The notes under the pieces: generated by a model
The model's database searches: none
The model's input: only the letters and a program-made list of their open reading frames with translations
What the model was told of the DNA's origin: nothing
Shown here: positions 1-8,854 of the stretch, piece by piece
How the letters are laid out: every line of letters starts with the position of its first letter
Numbering within the stretch: the stretch's first letter is position 1
Made by a program: the position numbers and the translations under genes
Source of the DNA: DASXUG01 sp036504995
Lineage (GTDB): Bacteria; Pseudomonadota; Gammaproteobacteria; Burkholderiales; Methylophilaceae
NCBI GenBank assembly: GCA_036504995.1
Contig: DASXUG010000008.1
Coordinates: 372,001 to 436,000 of the forward strand
DNA: 64,000 nt
Direction: 5' to 3'

Positions 1-1
1 T

Positions 2-388
2 GCAGAAGCTATTCAATTGCAGTTTGACAACCTCGATTACTTGCATGATATTGGCGAGTTAGAGCTTAACATTTCGGGTTGCATGAACGCATGTGGTCAT
101 CACCATATCGGTCACATCGGTATTTTAGGGGTAGATAAAGACAGTGAAGAGTGGTATCAAGTCTCTATAGGTGGCAAGCAAGGCAATGATGCAAGCTTAG
201 GTTCAGTCATTGGGCCATCATTTGCCGCTGAAGAAATGCCCAATGTAATTCAAAAGCTTATTGATGTATATATCAGTGAGCGCACAGATGAAGAACGCTT
301 TATAGACACTGCACGCAGATTAGGCTTGGAGCCATTTAAGGCAAATGTCTACGGTGAAAAAGCACCAGCAGAAAAGAGCATCATATGA
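2..388 (+). CDS. cysI: Sulfite reductase hemoprotein, C-terminal part (cut by window edge)
   Basis: The reading frame is open from the first base of the window, so only the last 128 residues or so are present. They contain the siroheme/4Fe-4S signature of sulfite and nitrite reductases: SGCMNACGHH with a C-x3-C pair, followed by HIGHIGILG. The enzyme reduces sulfite to sulfide in the cytoplasm in assimilatory sulfate reduction. The stop codon overlaps the ATG of the next gene (ATGA), and APS reductase and ATP sulfurylase genes follow, so sulfite rather than nitrite reductase is the natural reading. Nothing can be said about the N-terminal half or the promoter. Confidence 0.93.
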   Translation, partial: AEAIQLQFDNLDYLHDIGELELNISGCMNACGHHHIGHIGILGVDKDSEEWYQVSIGGKQGNDASLGSVIGPSFAAEEMPNVIQKLIDVYISERTDEERFIDTARRLGLEPFKANVYGEKAPAEKSII

Positions 389-990
389 GCCAATTAATTA
401 AAGATAATGCGATTGTTACAGACGAGTGGACGCGCGTCATCCCCCCTACTTTTGGTGATGAAGTAGTGCGTAAACAGGCAGGTAAAGTAGTTCTGTTTAA
501 ACTAACGGGCGAAGAAACCTTCACGGCAAAACAAATTGCTGGAACTGAAATTCCTGCAACTGGTAAGGTGCTATTGCCTCTTACTGTTTGGCAAGCCAAC
601 AAAGACTTGCTTGCAAGCCGCTTAGCTGCAGGTGACGTGGGTATTATATTAGCCACGCATGAGCCTATTGAAAACTTAATTGCTGAATTTAGTGATATTA
701 ATAGCTTGCCAATTATTGCCGTTTTCGTAGAGCGCTTTGCAGATGGTCGCAACTTTACCTTAGGAAACTTGCTGCGTACCCGTTACGGCTTTAAAAACGA
801 GCTACGTGCAATTGGTGATGTGTTACGCGATCAATTGTTCTTCTTAAAACGCTCTGGCTTTAATAGTTATTTAATCCGTGCAGATCGTAATGCAGAAGAA
901 GCGTTGGCTAGCCTTAAAGACTTTAGCCAACCTTATCAAGGCGCAGTAGATGAGTCACTACCAGTATGGCGCAGAGTGAGCCGAGCATGA
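385..990 (+). CDS. DUF934 family protein of the sulfite reduction operon
   Basis: This 201-residue soluble protein belongs by its overall pattern to the DUF934 family, whose genes commonly lie directly after cysI in proteobacteria. Recognisable parts are the N-terminal segment with DEWTR and the later stretch GRNFTLGNLLRTRYGF. It probably serves as an accessory factor in sulfite reduction; no catalytic mechanism can be read from the sequence. It overlaps cysI by 4 nt at the start and the likely cysH start at its end (ATGA), so the three genes are translationally coupled. Confidence 0.85.
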   Translation: MSQLIKDNAIVTDEWTRVIPPTFGDEVVRKQAGKVVLFKLTGEETFTAKQIAGTEIPATGKVLLPLTVWQANKDLLASRLAAGDVGIILATHEPIENLIAEFSDINSLPIIAVFVERFADGRNFTLGNLLRTRYGFKNELRAIGDVLRDQLFFLKRSGFNSYLIRADRNAEEALASLKDFSQPYQGAVDESLPVWRRVSRA

Positions 991-1742
991 GTTTCGGTGT
1001 AAGTATGCTCAAACCTGCTGCAAGCAACCCAGCCACTACGCCCAAACTCACGGATGAGCTAACGCAAAGTGTGGCGACAAAACGTGCACAAGTGCTGGCA
1101 TTACTGCAAGCAGCAAGTGCCGAGTTTAAAGCAATTACCTTTGCCAACAGCTACGGTGCCGAAGATATGGTGCTGACCGACATTATCGCTAAAGAAAAAC
1201 TCGCGATTGAGATTTTCTCGCTTGATACAGGGCGCTTACCTGCAGAAACTTATACGCTTATGGGTGAAGTAGAAAGTACCTACAACACCAAGCCTATTGT
1301 ATTCTTCCCCAAACATGAAGCGGTTGAGGATTATGTGCGCACCAAAGGCATTAATGCTTTTTATGAGAGTATAGAACTGCGTAAAGCCTGCTGCCATATG
1401 CGCAAAGTGGAGCCTTTACAGCGTGCCTTAAAGGGTAAGCAAGCTTGGGTTACAGGTATGCGCGCTGAGCAAGCCGCTACGCGTGCCAGCCTGCCAACAC
1501 GAGAGTTTGATGCAGGTAACCAATTAGAAAAGTTCAATCCATTAAGCGACTGGACTGAACAAGAGGTTTGGGCATATATTCGCATGTTTGATGTGCCTTA
1601 TAACAAATTACACGACCAATTTTACCCAAGCATTGGCTGTGCGCCATGTACACGCGCTGTTGCCATGGGCGAAGATATCCGCGCAGGCCGCTGGTGGTGG
1701 GAAAATCCAGAATCTAAGGAGTGTGGCCTTCACGTTAAATGA
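987..1742 (+). CDS. cysH: Assimilatory adenylylsulfate (APS) reductase, iron-sulfur type
   Basis: This enzyme reduces activated sulfate to sulfite with thiol electrons. The protein has 251 residues if translation starts at the ATG overlapping the DUF934 stop (ATGA), which I prefer to an in-frame ATG 21 nt upstream. It carries the two cysteine pairs that bind a 4Fe-4S cluster in APS reductases, Cys135-Cys136 (KACCHMRK) and Cys218-x2-Cys221 (IGCAPCTRA), and ends with the catalytic ECGLH motif. PAPS reductases lack the cluster cysteines, so APS is the likely substrate. This agrees with the following cysN having no fused APS kinase and no cysC in view. It is co-transcribed with cysI and the DUF934 gene. 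Confidence 0.92.
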   Translation: MSFGVSMLKPAASNPATTPKLTDELTQSVATKRAQVLALLQAASAEFKAITFANSYGAEDMVLTDIIAKEKLAIEIFSLDTGRLPAETYTLMGEVESTYNTKPIVFFPKHEAVEDYVRTKGINAFYESIELRKACCHMRKVEPLQRALKGKQAWVTGMRAEQAATRASLPTREFDAGNQLEKFNPLSDWTEQEVWAYIRMFDVPYNKLHDQFYPSIGCAPCTRAVAMGEDIRAGRWWWENPESKECGLHVK

Positions 1743-1818
1743 AGACCGAGCAAGACTTAAACTCAAGTGGCGAAAATGCCGCCTCCATGTTAAAAAGCAA
1801 ACTCAACTTATACAAACT

Positions 1819-2751
1819 ATGACAATATCTAAACAAACCCTAAGCCATCTTGATTGGCTAGAAGCCGAAGCCATTCACATTTTGCGTGAAGTAGCAGGTC
1901 AATGCAGCAACCCTGTATTGCTGTTCTCTGGTGGGAAAGATTCTCTTTGCATCTTGCGTCTCGCTGAAAAAGCCTTTCGCCCAGGCCGCTTCCCCTTTCC
2001 ATTAATGCACATCGATACAGGGCACAACTACCAAGAAGTCATTAACTTCCGTGATCAACGTGCAGCAGAACTTGGCGAACGCTTGATTGTGCGCTCAGTG
2101 GAAGATTCTATGCAGCGCGGCACTGTAGTGCTAAAAACACCAGATGAACCACGCAACAAGCACCAATCAGTCACCCTACTCGAAGCGATTGAAGAGTTTG
2201 GTTTCGATTGCTGCATCGGTGGCGCACGTCGTGACGAAGAAAAAGCGCGTGCTAAAGAGCGGATCATGAGTTTCCGTGATGAATTTGGTCAATGGGATCC
2301 GAAAAATCAGCGTCCTGAATTATGGAACTTATATAACGCACGTTCACATAAGGGCGAAAATATTCGCGCATTCCCAATTTCCAACTGGACAGAAATGGAT
2401 GTCTGGCAATACATTGAACGCGAAAACCTAGGCTTGCCCAGCATCTATTTTGCACACAACCGCGATATTATCATGCGTGGTGGCGCCATGATGCCTGCGA
2501 ACGTACCACTAGCTTCTGGTGAAGTCATCAACGTACCTAAGGCTGGTGAAGAAGTTATTAATATGCAAGTACGATTTAGAACTGTGGGCGATATCACTTG
2601 TACCGCTCCTGTGATTTCTGATGCTGACACTACCAGCAAAATCGTCTTGGAAACTGCTACTACAACGATTACCGAGCGCGGCGCGACCCGCTTGGATGAT
2701 CAAACCTCTGACGCCTCTATGGAGCAACGTAAAAAAGAGGGTTATTTCTAA
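1819..2751 (+). CDS. cysD: Sulfate adenylyltransferase, small (catalytic) subunit
   Basis: CysD forms APS from ATP and sulfate with the GTPase CysN. The PP-loop motif SGGKDS lies at about residues 37-42. The rest (GGARRDEEKARAKERI..., NARSHKGENIRAFPISNWTE) is typical of CysD, and the 310 residues match the usual length. The frame stays open about 230 nt further upstream over the cysH end, but the conserved family N-terminus (SHLDWLEAEAIHILREV) begins just after the ATG at 1819, so that start is chosen. The stop overlaps the cysN start by one base. The 76-nt gap after cysH holds no obvious terminator, so one operon is likely. Confidence 0.95.
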   Translation: MTISKQTLSHLDWLEAEAIHILREVAGQCSNPVLLFSGGKDSLCILRLAEKAFRPGRFPFPLMHIDTGHNYQEVINFRDQRAAELGERLIVRSVEDSMQRGTVVLKTPDEPRNKHQSVTLLEAIEEFGFDCCIGGARRDEEKARAKERIMSFRDEFGQWDPKNQRPELWNLYNARSHKGENIRAFPISNWTEMDVWQYIERENLGLPSIYFAHNRDIIMRGGAMMPANVPLASGEVINVPKAGEEVINMQVRFRTVGDITCTAPVISDADTTSKIVLETATTTITERGATRLDDQTSDASMEQRKKEGYF

Positions 2752-4031
2752 TGAGTACCCATATGCAACATAATGATTCACTCCTACGCTTTATGACTTG
2801 TGGTTCTGTCGATGACGGTAAAAGCACCCTTATCGGTCGCTTGCTGTTTGACACCAAAACCATTTTGGCAGATACACTGACACAAATTTCCAACACGTCT
2901 AAAAAACGTGGCATGGAAGCAGTCGACCTCTCCCTGCTCACTGATGGCTTACAAGCTGAACGTGAGCAAGGCATTACCATTGATGTGGCTTATCGCTACT
3001 TCAGCACAGGCACACGCAAATATATTATTGCCGATGCGCCTGGTCATGAACAATACACACGTAATATGGTTACAGCGGCTTCTACCGCAAATCTTGCCAT
3101 AATTTTAATTGATGCGCGTAAAGGTGTACTTACCCAAACCCGTCGTCATAGCTACCTAGCCCATTTGGTCGGTATTCCACATATCGTCGTCGCCGTAAAC
3201 AAAATGGACTTAGTGAACTATGACCAAGCCGTTTATGACAAAATTTGCGCTGATTACGTGGCATTTGCTGAAGAAATTGGTCTGGCTGCTGCTCGCGACA
3301 TTCGCTTTATCCCTATGTCAGCGCTAAATGGCGACATGTTAGTTGATCGCTTAGAAAACATGCCTTGGTACACAGGTGAAACCCTGCTCGAAATGCTTGA
3401 AAAAGCCCCTGCCGCCCATACTGAGCAGTCTGAGCAATTCCGGTTCCCTGTACAATTTGTATGCCGTCCACATGCCAGTGCAGATGCAGCACTACATGAT
3501 TTCCGCGGCTTTATGGGTCGCATCGAGTCTGGCGACGTTAGCGTGGGTGATGCTGTGACTGTATTGCCGAACGGCTATCAATCTAAAGTGAAAGCAATTC
3601 AACTAGGCGACCAACAATTACAAAGCGCACAAACTGAGCAAAGCGTGACATTGTTATTAGAAGATGAAATCGATACTTCTCGTGGTGATATGATCGTTAA
3701 ATCAGGTGAGGCACCTGAACCAGTTAAACAAATTGAAGCTTTTGTATGCTGGCTTTCGGAAACACCATTATCGCCAGCCCGTACTTATATCGTGCGTCAC
3801 ACCACGCGTGAGTCAAAAGCCAAAATTGGCGCGATTCAGTATAAAGTTGATGTCAATACCTTGGAGCAACAAGCTACCAATGATTTAAAAATGAACGACA
3901 TTGCGCGCTTAACATTTAAGCTTGCTCAACCACTTATGGTCGATAGCTACAAAACTAACCGTGCCACAGGCGCATTTATCGTGATAGATGAATCAACAAA
4001 TAATACTGTTGGCGCAGGAATGATTGTATAA
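2751..4031 (+). CDS. cysN: Sulfate adenylyltransferase, GTPase subunit
   Basis: CysN is the EF-Tu-like GTPase that drives APS synthesis by CysD. All three GTP-binding motifs are visible: the P-loop GSVDDGKST at about residues 18-26, DAPGHEQY near residue 97 and NKMD near residue 152. The 426-residue length corresponds to CysN alone, without a CysC (APS kinase) extension. Translation starts at an ATG overlapping the cysD stop (TAATG), showing coupling. Together with APS reductase this gives a PAPS-independent route from sulfate to sulfite. Confidence 0.95.
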   Translation: MSTHMQHNDSLLRFMTCGSVDDGKSTLIGRLLFDTKTILADTLTQISNTSKKRGMEAVDLSLLTDGLQAEREQGITIDVAYRYFSTGTRKYIIADAPGHEQYTRNMVTAASTANLAIILIDARKGVLTQTRRHSYLAHLVGIPHIVVAVNKMDLVNYDQAVYDKICADYVAFAEEIGLAAARDIRFIPMSALNGDMLVDRLENMPWYTGETLLEMLEKAPAAHTEQSEQFRFPVQFVCRPHASADAALHDFRGFMGRIESGDVSVGDAVTVLPNGYQSKVKAIQLGDQQLQSAQTEQSVTLLLEDEIDTSRGDMIVKSGEAPEPVKQIEAFVCWLSETPLSPARTYIVRHTTRESKAKIGAIQYKVDVNTLEQQATNDLKMNDIARLTFKLAQPLMVDSYKTNRATGAFIVIDESTNNTVGAGMIV

Positions 4032-4080
4032 ATTATAAAAAAGATTAAAATTCAATAAGACTTAAACGAAGGAAAATGAA

Positions 4081-4404
4081 ATGACCTATGTAGTCACCGA
4101 AAATTGTATTCAATGTAAATATACCGACTGTGTAGATGTTTGCCCAGTGGATTGCTTTGTAGAGGGCCCTAACTTCTTAGCCATTAATCCTGATGAGTGT
4201 ATTGACTGTACTTTATGTGTAGCAGAATGCCCTGCCGAGGCTATTTTTGCGGAAGATGATGTACCAGCAGATCAGCAAGAATACATTGAGTTAAATGCAC
4301 GCCTTGCGAAAGTTTGGCCTGTAATTACCGCAAGACAAGACCCTTTACCCGATGCTGATGCCATGAATGGCGCAACTGGCAAACGTGAGTTGCTGGTTGA
4401 GTAA
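4081..4404 (+). CDS. fdxA: 7Fe ferredoxin, FdxA type
   Basis: This 107-residue small soluble electron carrier is predicted to hold one 3Fe-4S and one 4Fe-4S cluster. The N-terminal cysteine pattern (CIQCKYTDCVDVCPVDCF) and the second motif (CIDCTLCVAECPAEAI) are those of the Azotobacter-type FdxA family, followed by the usual C-terminal extension. A clear ribosome site (AAGGA) precedes the ATG. It follows cysN after 49 nt and is terminated by a strong hairpin. It may supply electrons to the sulfur pathway, but FdxA is also found alone in many genomes, so that link is inference from position. Confidence 0.93.
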   Translation: MTYVVTENCIQCKYTDCVDVCPVDCFVEGPNFLAINPDECIDCTLCVAECPAEAIFAEDDVPADQQEYIELNARLAKVWPVITARQDPLPDADAMNGATGKRELLVE

Positions 4405-4424
4405 CATCTGTAAATATTAATTTA

Positions 4425-4457
4425 GTGCGATTCAATCAAAATAAGATTGAATCGCAC
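4425..4457. terminator. Bidirectional terminator between fdxA and rimO
   Basis: A perfect 13-bp stem (GTGCGATTCAATC and its complement) with a 7-nt A/T loop lies between two converging genes. The flanks are A/T-rich but have no long U tract, so termination efficiency is uncertain. Confidence 0.7.
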
Positions 4458-4499
4458 ACTTAAAGCATTTTTAAGCAATAACACCAAAACTCTGGCAAA

Positions 4500-5822
4500 C
4501 TAGAACTCTGGTGGCGCGGCCCACAAATCATGACCATCTGATTTAACAATTTGAGCTTCTACTAAATCCCCTGGCACCAACTCTTCACCGCCAGACAAAT
4601 ATACTACACCATCAATCTCAGGTGCATCACCACTGGTACGGCCAATCGCAATATCGCCCTCAACTTCATCGACCAATACCATCTCGACGCGCCCTACTTT
4701 ACCTTGTAATTTATCTGCACTAATTTGTTCCTGTAACGCCATAAAACGAGACAAACGTTCTTGCTTCAACTCTTCTGGCACTTGGTTAGGTAACGCATTA
4801 GCCGCAGCGCCATCAACATCTGAATAGGCAAAGCAACCTACACGGTCTAATTGAGCTTCTTGCATAAAATCCATCAGCATTTCAAAGTCATCTTCAGTTT
4901 CGCCTGGGAAACCAACAATAAATGTGCTGCGTATCGTGATGTCAGGACAAATCTCGCGCCAAGCATTAATACGCGCTAAATTATTCTCACTACTCGCTGG
5001 ACGTTTCATGGATTTTAAAATGCGTGGACTAGCATGCTGAAACGGCACATCTAAATAAGGCAGAATGATGCCATCCGCCATCATCGGAATAATCTCATCC
5101 ACATGCGGATATGGATAAACGTAGTGCATACGTATCCAAACACCTAATTCGCCAAGGGCAGAAGCCAACTCAGTCATACGCGTTTTAACAGGACGCCCAT
5201 TCCAGAATCCAGTTCTATATTTCACATCCACGCCGTAAGCACTGGTATCTTGTGAGATCACTAGAATTTCAGATACTCCCGCTTTGACCAAGTTTTCCGC
5301 TTCGTTCATAACATCACCAATCGGACGGCTCACTAAATCGCCACGCATCGATGGAATAATGCAGAAACTACAACGGTGGTTACAACCCTCAGATATTTTC
5401 AAATAAGCATAATGCTTAGGGGTTAAACGGATGCCTTGGGGCGGCACTAAATCGGTATAGGGATCATGTGGTTTTGGTAGATTATGATGTACCGCTGTCA
5501 TTACCTCTTCAAGCGCATGCGGGCCTGTTACTGCCAATACACTGGGGTGTGCATTCTTGACCACGTCACCCTTTGCGCCTAAACAACCAGTGACAATCAC
5601 TTTGCCATTTTTATTAAGTGCTTCGCCGATTGCATCAAGCGACTCTTCCACTGCACTGTCAATAAAACCACAGGTATTAACGACGACAATGTCTGAACCT
5701 TCATAGCTATTCGAAATCTCATAGCCTTCTGCACGTAATTGAGTGAGAATAAGCTCTGCATCAGAGGATGCCTTGGGGCAGCCCAAGGAAACAAAACCAA
5801 CTTTTGGATTTAATGTACTCAT
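4500..5822 (-). CDS. rimO: Ribosomal protein S12 methylthiotransferase
   Basis: RimO is a radical SAM enzyme that adds a methylthio group to an aspartate of ribosomal protein S12. The 440 residues show the three expected modules. The N-terminal UPF0004 domain starts with GFVSLGCPKA and has two further cysteines (VVNTCGFI, VTGCLGA). The radical SAM motif is CNHRCSFC, in a stretch beginning KISEGC. A C-terminal TRAM domain covers about residues 370-440. The opening SLGCPK separates RimO from its paralogue MiaB. It is transcribed alone, converging on fdxA. Confidence 0.95.
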   Translation of the reverse strand: MSTLNPKVGFVSLGCPKASSDAELILTQLRAEGYEISNSYEGSDIVVVNTCGFIDSAVEESLDAIGEALNKNGKVIVTGCLGAKGDVVKNAHPSVLAVTGPHALEEVMTAVHHNLPKPHDPYTDLVPPQGIRLTPKHYAYLKISEGCNHRCSFCIIPSMRGDLVSRPIGDVMNEAENLVKAGVSEILVISQDTSAYGVDVKYRTGFWNGRPVKTRMTELASALGELGVWIRMHYVYPYPHVDEIIPMMADGIILPYLDVPFQHASPRILKSMKRPASSENNLARINAWREICPDITIRSTFIVGFPGETEDDFEMLMDFMQEAQLDRVGCFAYSDVDGAAANALPNQVPEELKQERLSRFMALQEQISADKLQGKVGRVEMVLVDEVEGDIAIGRTSGDAPEIDGVVYLSGGEELVPGDLVEAQIVKSDGHDLWAAPPEF

Positions 5823-5853
5823 GTTAAATTCTATTCTTTAAAGATTATTACCA

Positions 5854-6090
5854 ATGTATATAGTGTTAATTGCATGGCTTTATGTCACCGTGCTGATGGC
5901 AGCGACCGAGCCTAGTATCACTGCAGGTGTTCTAACGTTTACTTCTTTTGGCTTAATCCCTTGCGCACTGTTTTTGTGGTTATTTGGTACGCCACAACGC
6001 CGTCGTAACCAAGCTAAACAGCAAGCCGCTGAATTACTCGCCAATAAAGAACTTAGTGAGCCAAATCGAACCAATTCCGAGCAAGATTAA
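5854..6090 (+). CDS. Small two-helix membrane protein, conserved in betaproteobacteria
   Basis: This 78-residue protein has two hydrophobic segments (about residues 3-18 and 23-44), then GTPQRRR and a polar tail. From memory, similar short proteins with the ATEPS and LFGTPQRRR patterns occur in many betaproteobacteria and have no known function. The gene is divergent from rimO with only 31 nt between the starts, and its last 57 nt overlap the 3' end of the ZIP gene on the other strand. A basic cluster after the second helix suggests cytoplasmic placement of the tail. Confidence 0.65.
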   Translation: MYIVLIAWLYVTVLMAATEPSITAGVLTFTSFGLIPCALFLWLFGTPQRRRNQAKQQAAELLANKELSEPNRTNSEQD

Positions 6091-6912
6091 ACTCACTTGT
6101 TGTACCGTTTCTTTAAAACCTGTGCGCTTATGTAAACCTGGAATTAAATCTGCCACAGCAACATATAGCATGCTAGCAGCGGCCAACCCTAAAATACTGG
6201 GGATCCAGCTTTGCACAGATTGTAATGAAAAATAAGCAATCAAAGCACCAAACACCGTTGCTAAACTAGAAACCAAGTTAAAAATTAAAGCCTGCTTCTT
6301 GGTATAGCCAGAGTGCAACAGAATCAAAAAATCACCCACTTCTTGCGGTATTTCGTGCGCAATAATGGCTAGTGCCGTGACCAAACCCAACTTAATATCC
6401 ACCATAAAAGCGGCACTAATTAAAATACCATCTACAAAATTATGAAAGGTATCCCCAATCATAATCATCATGCCACTACGACCACTATCGTGCGCATGAT
6501 TGTGCTCTGGTTTTAAAATGACTGATGGTTTGCTTTCATTGACCAGCCTGTACTTTGATTGTGTATGATTGATTTTGGGCGGGTGTATATCAGGGCAGTC
6601 TTGCTCACTATGCATGGCATGGGCTTCGCAATGATCACCATGACAATGGCGCCACAACACTAACTTTTCCAAAACAAAAAACAACAAGATGCCAGCCAAA
6701 ATGGTGGCCGCCATGCTCTCTGGGCTACTTGCCTCATGAAAGGCGTGAGGCAATATCTCAAGGAAAACAGCGCCTAGCAACGCACCGATGGCATAACTTA
6801 CCATCATCGGCACTCTTGAAGTTTTGGTGTTGAGGGCGAAAAATGCGGCGCCTAGCACACTCAACACGCCACCAATCAGACTAGTGAGTAAAATATAGCT
6901 TAATGTATTCAT
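6034..6912 (-). CDS. ZIP family divalent metal transporter
   Basis: This inner membrane transporter of the ZIP family (Zn, Fe or similar metals into the cytoplasm) has 292 residues. Hydrophobic helices are separated by a long His/Cys-rich loop (about residues 88-145, containing HCHGDHCEAH and HNHAHD), a typical metal-sensing or -buffering region. The family's metal-binding helices are visible as HNFVDG and HEIPQEVGD, the second and third His/Glu motifs of ZIP proteins. Substrate specificity cannot be read from the sequence. The gene overlaps the end of the small membrane protein gene at its 3' side. Confidence 0.9.
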   Translation of the reverse strand: MNTLSYILLTSLIGGVLSVLGAAFFALNTKTSRVPMMVSYAIGALLGAVFLEILPHAFHEASSPESMAATILAGILLFFVLEKLVLWRHCHGDHCEAHAMHSEQDCPDIHPPKINHTQSKYRLVNESKPSVILKPEHNHAHDSGRSGMMIMIGDTFHNFVDGILISAAFMVDIKLGLVTALAIIAHEIPQEVGDFLILLHSGYTKKQALIFNLVSSLATVFGALIAYFSLQSVQSWIPSILGLAAASMLYVAVADLIPGLHKRTGFKETVQQVSLILLGIGSIWLTKFFIGE

Positions 6913-6980
6913 TATTTGTAATTATACGGGATATGGTCCATCGACCATAATTTGATTGCAATTCTATGAGTTATGAACAG

Positions 6981-7739
6981 TTAATCTAGCCAAATCAAAG
7001 TCGCCATACGACCTGTGGCACCATCACGCCGAAACGAGAAAAATTGACTGGTATCGGTGTAAGTGCATAAACCGCCACCATAAATTTGTTTAACCCCTTT
7101 GTTGTGTAAGCGCTGTGTTGCAAGCTGGTAGATATTACCCAACCATTTACGCTCTTCACTGTTGTTGCTTATCAGCTTTGTAAACGCTTGCGCCGCCTCT
7201 GCGTGGTGTTCAATAAAAGCATCTCGAACATCATCCCCCACCTCAAATGCGTCGGGGCCTATCGCTGGGCCAAACCACGCCATGATTTCGTTAGCTGGTG
7301 ACTTCATTTTGGCCACACCTGCTTCGATAACCCCATCTAACAAGCCCTTCCACCCTGCATGTATCGCGGCGACTTCAGTACCTGACGTATTACACAACAA
7401 AACGGGAAGACAGTCAGCCGTCATTACCGCACAAACTACCCCTTTTCTATCAGTGTATGAGGCATCAGCACATGGTAAACAACTCGCTTCATGCGCATTT
7501 ACTACCTCAAGACCATGTACTTGGTTTAACCATAATGGCTCGCTTGGCACGTATTGATTTAGCAGTTGGCGATTGGCTGCAACAGTTAACGGCTCATCAC
7601 CCACGTGCCCACCTAAATTTAGACTGTCATAGGGTGCTATACTTTTACCACCCACACGTGTTGTTTGTAGCGATTTTACACTTGCAGGAGCTGGCCAATT
7701 GGGCGTGATAAAGCTGTGATTATTCAACATCTTCATCAT
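6981..7739 (-). CDS. pgeF: Multicopper-oxidase-fold (YfiH/PgeF) purine nucleoside phosphorylase or peptidoglycan-editing factor
   Basis: A 252-residue protein of the YfiH/DUF152 family, described elsewhere both as a peptidoglycan-editing factor and as a zinc-dependent purine nucleoside phosphorylase. Metal-ligand signatures are present: LNQVHGLEV, ADCLPVLL, HAGWKG, then GPAIGP. The C-terminus GGLCTYTDTSQFFSFRRDG...GRMATLIWL is diagnostic. The start lies inside the end of rluD (20-nt overlap), with two more in-frame ATGs at 7736 and 7730, so the exact first residue is unsure. The pair rluD-pgeF is a common proteobacterial operon. Confidence 0.9.
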   Translation of the reverse strand: MMKMLNNHSFITPNWPAPASVKSLQTTRVGGKSIAPYDSLNLGGHVGDEPLTVAANRQLLNQYVPSEPLWLNQVHGLEVVNAHEASCLPCADASYTDRKGVVCAVMTADCLPVLLCNTSGTEVAAIHAGWKGLLDGVIEAGVAKMKSPANEIMAWFGPAIGPDAFEVGDDVRDAFIEHHAEAAQAFTKLISNNSEERKWLGNIYQLATQRLHNKGVKQIYGGGLCTYTDTSQFFSFRRDGATGRMATLIWLD

Positions 7740-8814
7740 CCTCTAATAAATCATCCTCATCGTAGCTCTCATCGCCATAGTCTTCTTCATCGTCATAATC
7801 CTCCATGTCTTCATCCGACAAATAAGGCTCCTCAGAAAACTCAAACTCCTCTTCTGCTGGCAAATCTCCCAAGCGCATTGCTTCTAGAAGCTGCTTCATA
7901 TCTTGCGCAAGCTCGACCTGCCACTCCATCGGCTCATTGGTATGTGGGTGAATCAAACCCAATTTAACAGCATGTAATGCTTGGCGCTTAAACCCATCTA
8001 GCGTAGTACGCAGTTCTTGCGTCATCATGCGAATTGGTACGATACCTCGCATTCCATAAACTGGATCACCCACCATTGGCGCTTTTAAATACTGCATATG
8101 CACGCGAATTTGGTGCGTGCGTCCCGTTTCTAAATTGCAACGCAAATAAGTATGTACCGCAAAACGTTCTAGCACTTCGTAACGCGTGACTGCGGGTTTA
8201 CCCATGCGATTAATGGCCATTTTGGTGCGTGAACGCGGGTCACGCCCAATTGGTTGATCTATCGTCCCATTACGCCAAATCTGACCCCAGACGATCGCGC
8301 GATACTCACGTTTTACCGTACGTGCTTGTAGTTGGCGCACCAAACTGGTTTGAGCTTCTAATGTTTTAGCAACTACCAACAAACCACTGGTGTCTTTATC
8401 TAGGCGATGTACAATGCCCGCGCGCGGTAAATCTTTCGCATACGGCACATGGTGTAAGAGCCCGTTGAGTAAAGTTCCCTCCCAATTGCCTGCCGCGGGG
8501 TGCACAACCATTCCCGCTGGTTTGTTAAGCACTAAGATATGATCATCTTCATATACAATATCTAGCGCAATATCTTGTGCTTTAAATGCATTTTGTTCGG
8601 GGTTTATACGCGGAGTAATATTAACCCGCTCACCACCCCAGACCTTGGTTTTTGCAGTTATGGTGTCGGTACCCATGGTCACCAAACCCTCCTTTATCCA
8701 GCTTTGTAGGCGGGAACGTGAGTGTTCTGGCATCAGTTTTTGCAAGGCTTGGTCTAGACGCAAGCCGCCCAAATCCTGGGAAATAATAAGAGTAATAGGA
8801 CTGGTTTCTGTCAT
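7720..8814 (-). CDS. rluD: 23S rRNA pseudouridine synthase RluD with an acidic C-terminal tail
   Basis: RluD isomerises uridines 1911, 1915 and 1917 of 23S rRNA in Escherichia coli. This 364-residue protein has an N-terminal S4 RNA-binding domain (about residues 12-70) and the synthase core with the catalytic motif HRLDKDTSGLL, its Asp being the nucleophile. About 45 residues at the C-terminus are almost all Asp, Glu, Ser and Tyr, which the E. coli enzyme lacks. The gene is divergent from bamD, with 40 nt between the starts, and its end overlaps pgeF. Confidence 0.94.
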   Translation of the reverse strand: MTETSPITLIISQDLGGLRLDQALQKLMPEHSRSRLQSWIKEGLVTMGTDTITAKTKVWGGERVNITPRINPEQNAFKAQDIALDIVYEDDHILVLNKPAGMVVHPAAGNWEGTLLNGLLHHVPYAKDLPRAGIVHRLDKDTSGLLVVAKTLEAQTSLVRQLQARTVKREYRAIVWGQIWRNGTIDQPIGRDPRSRTKMAINRMGKPAVTRYEVLERFAVHTYLRCNLETGRTHQIRVHMQYLKAPMVGDPVYGMRGIVPIRMMTQELRTTLDGFKRQALHAVKLGLIHPHTNEPMEWQVELAQDMKQLLEAMRLGDLPAEEEFEFSEEPYLSDEDMEDYDDEEDYGDESYDEDDLLEDDEDVE

Positions 8815-8854
8815 CGGTTATAATCTAGCTATATTTTTATTGGAATTAGGTTAA

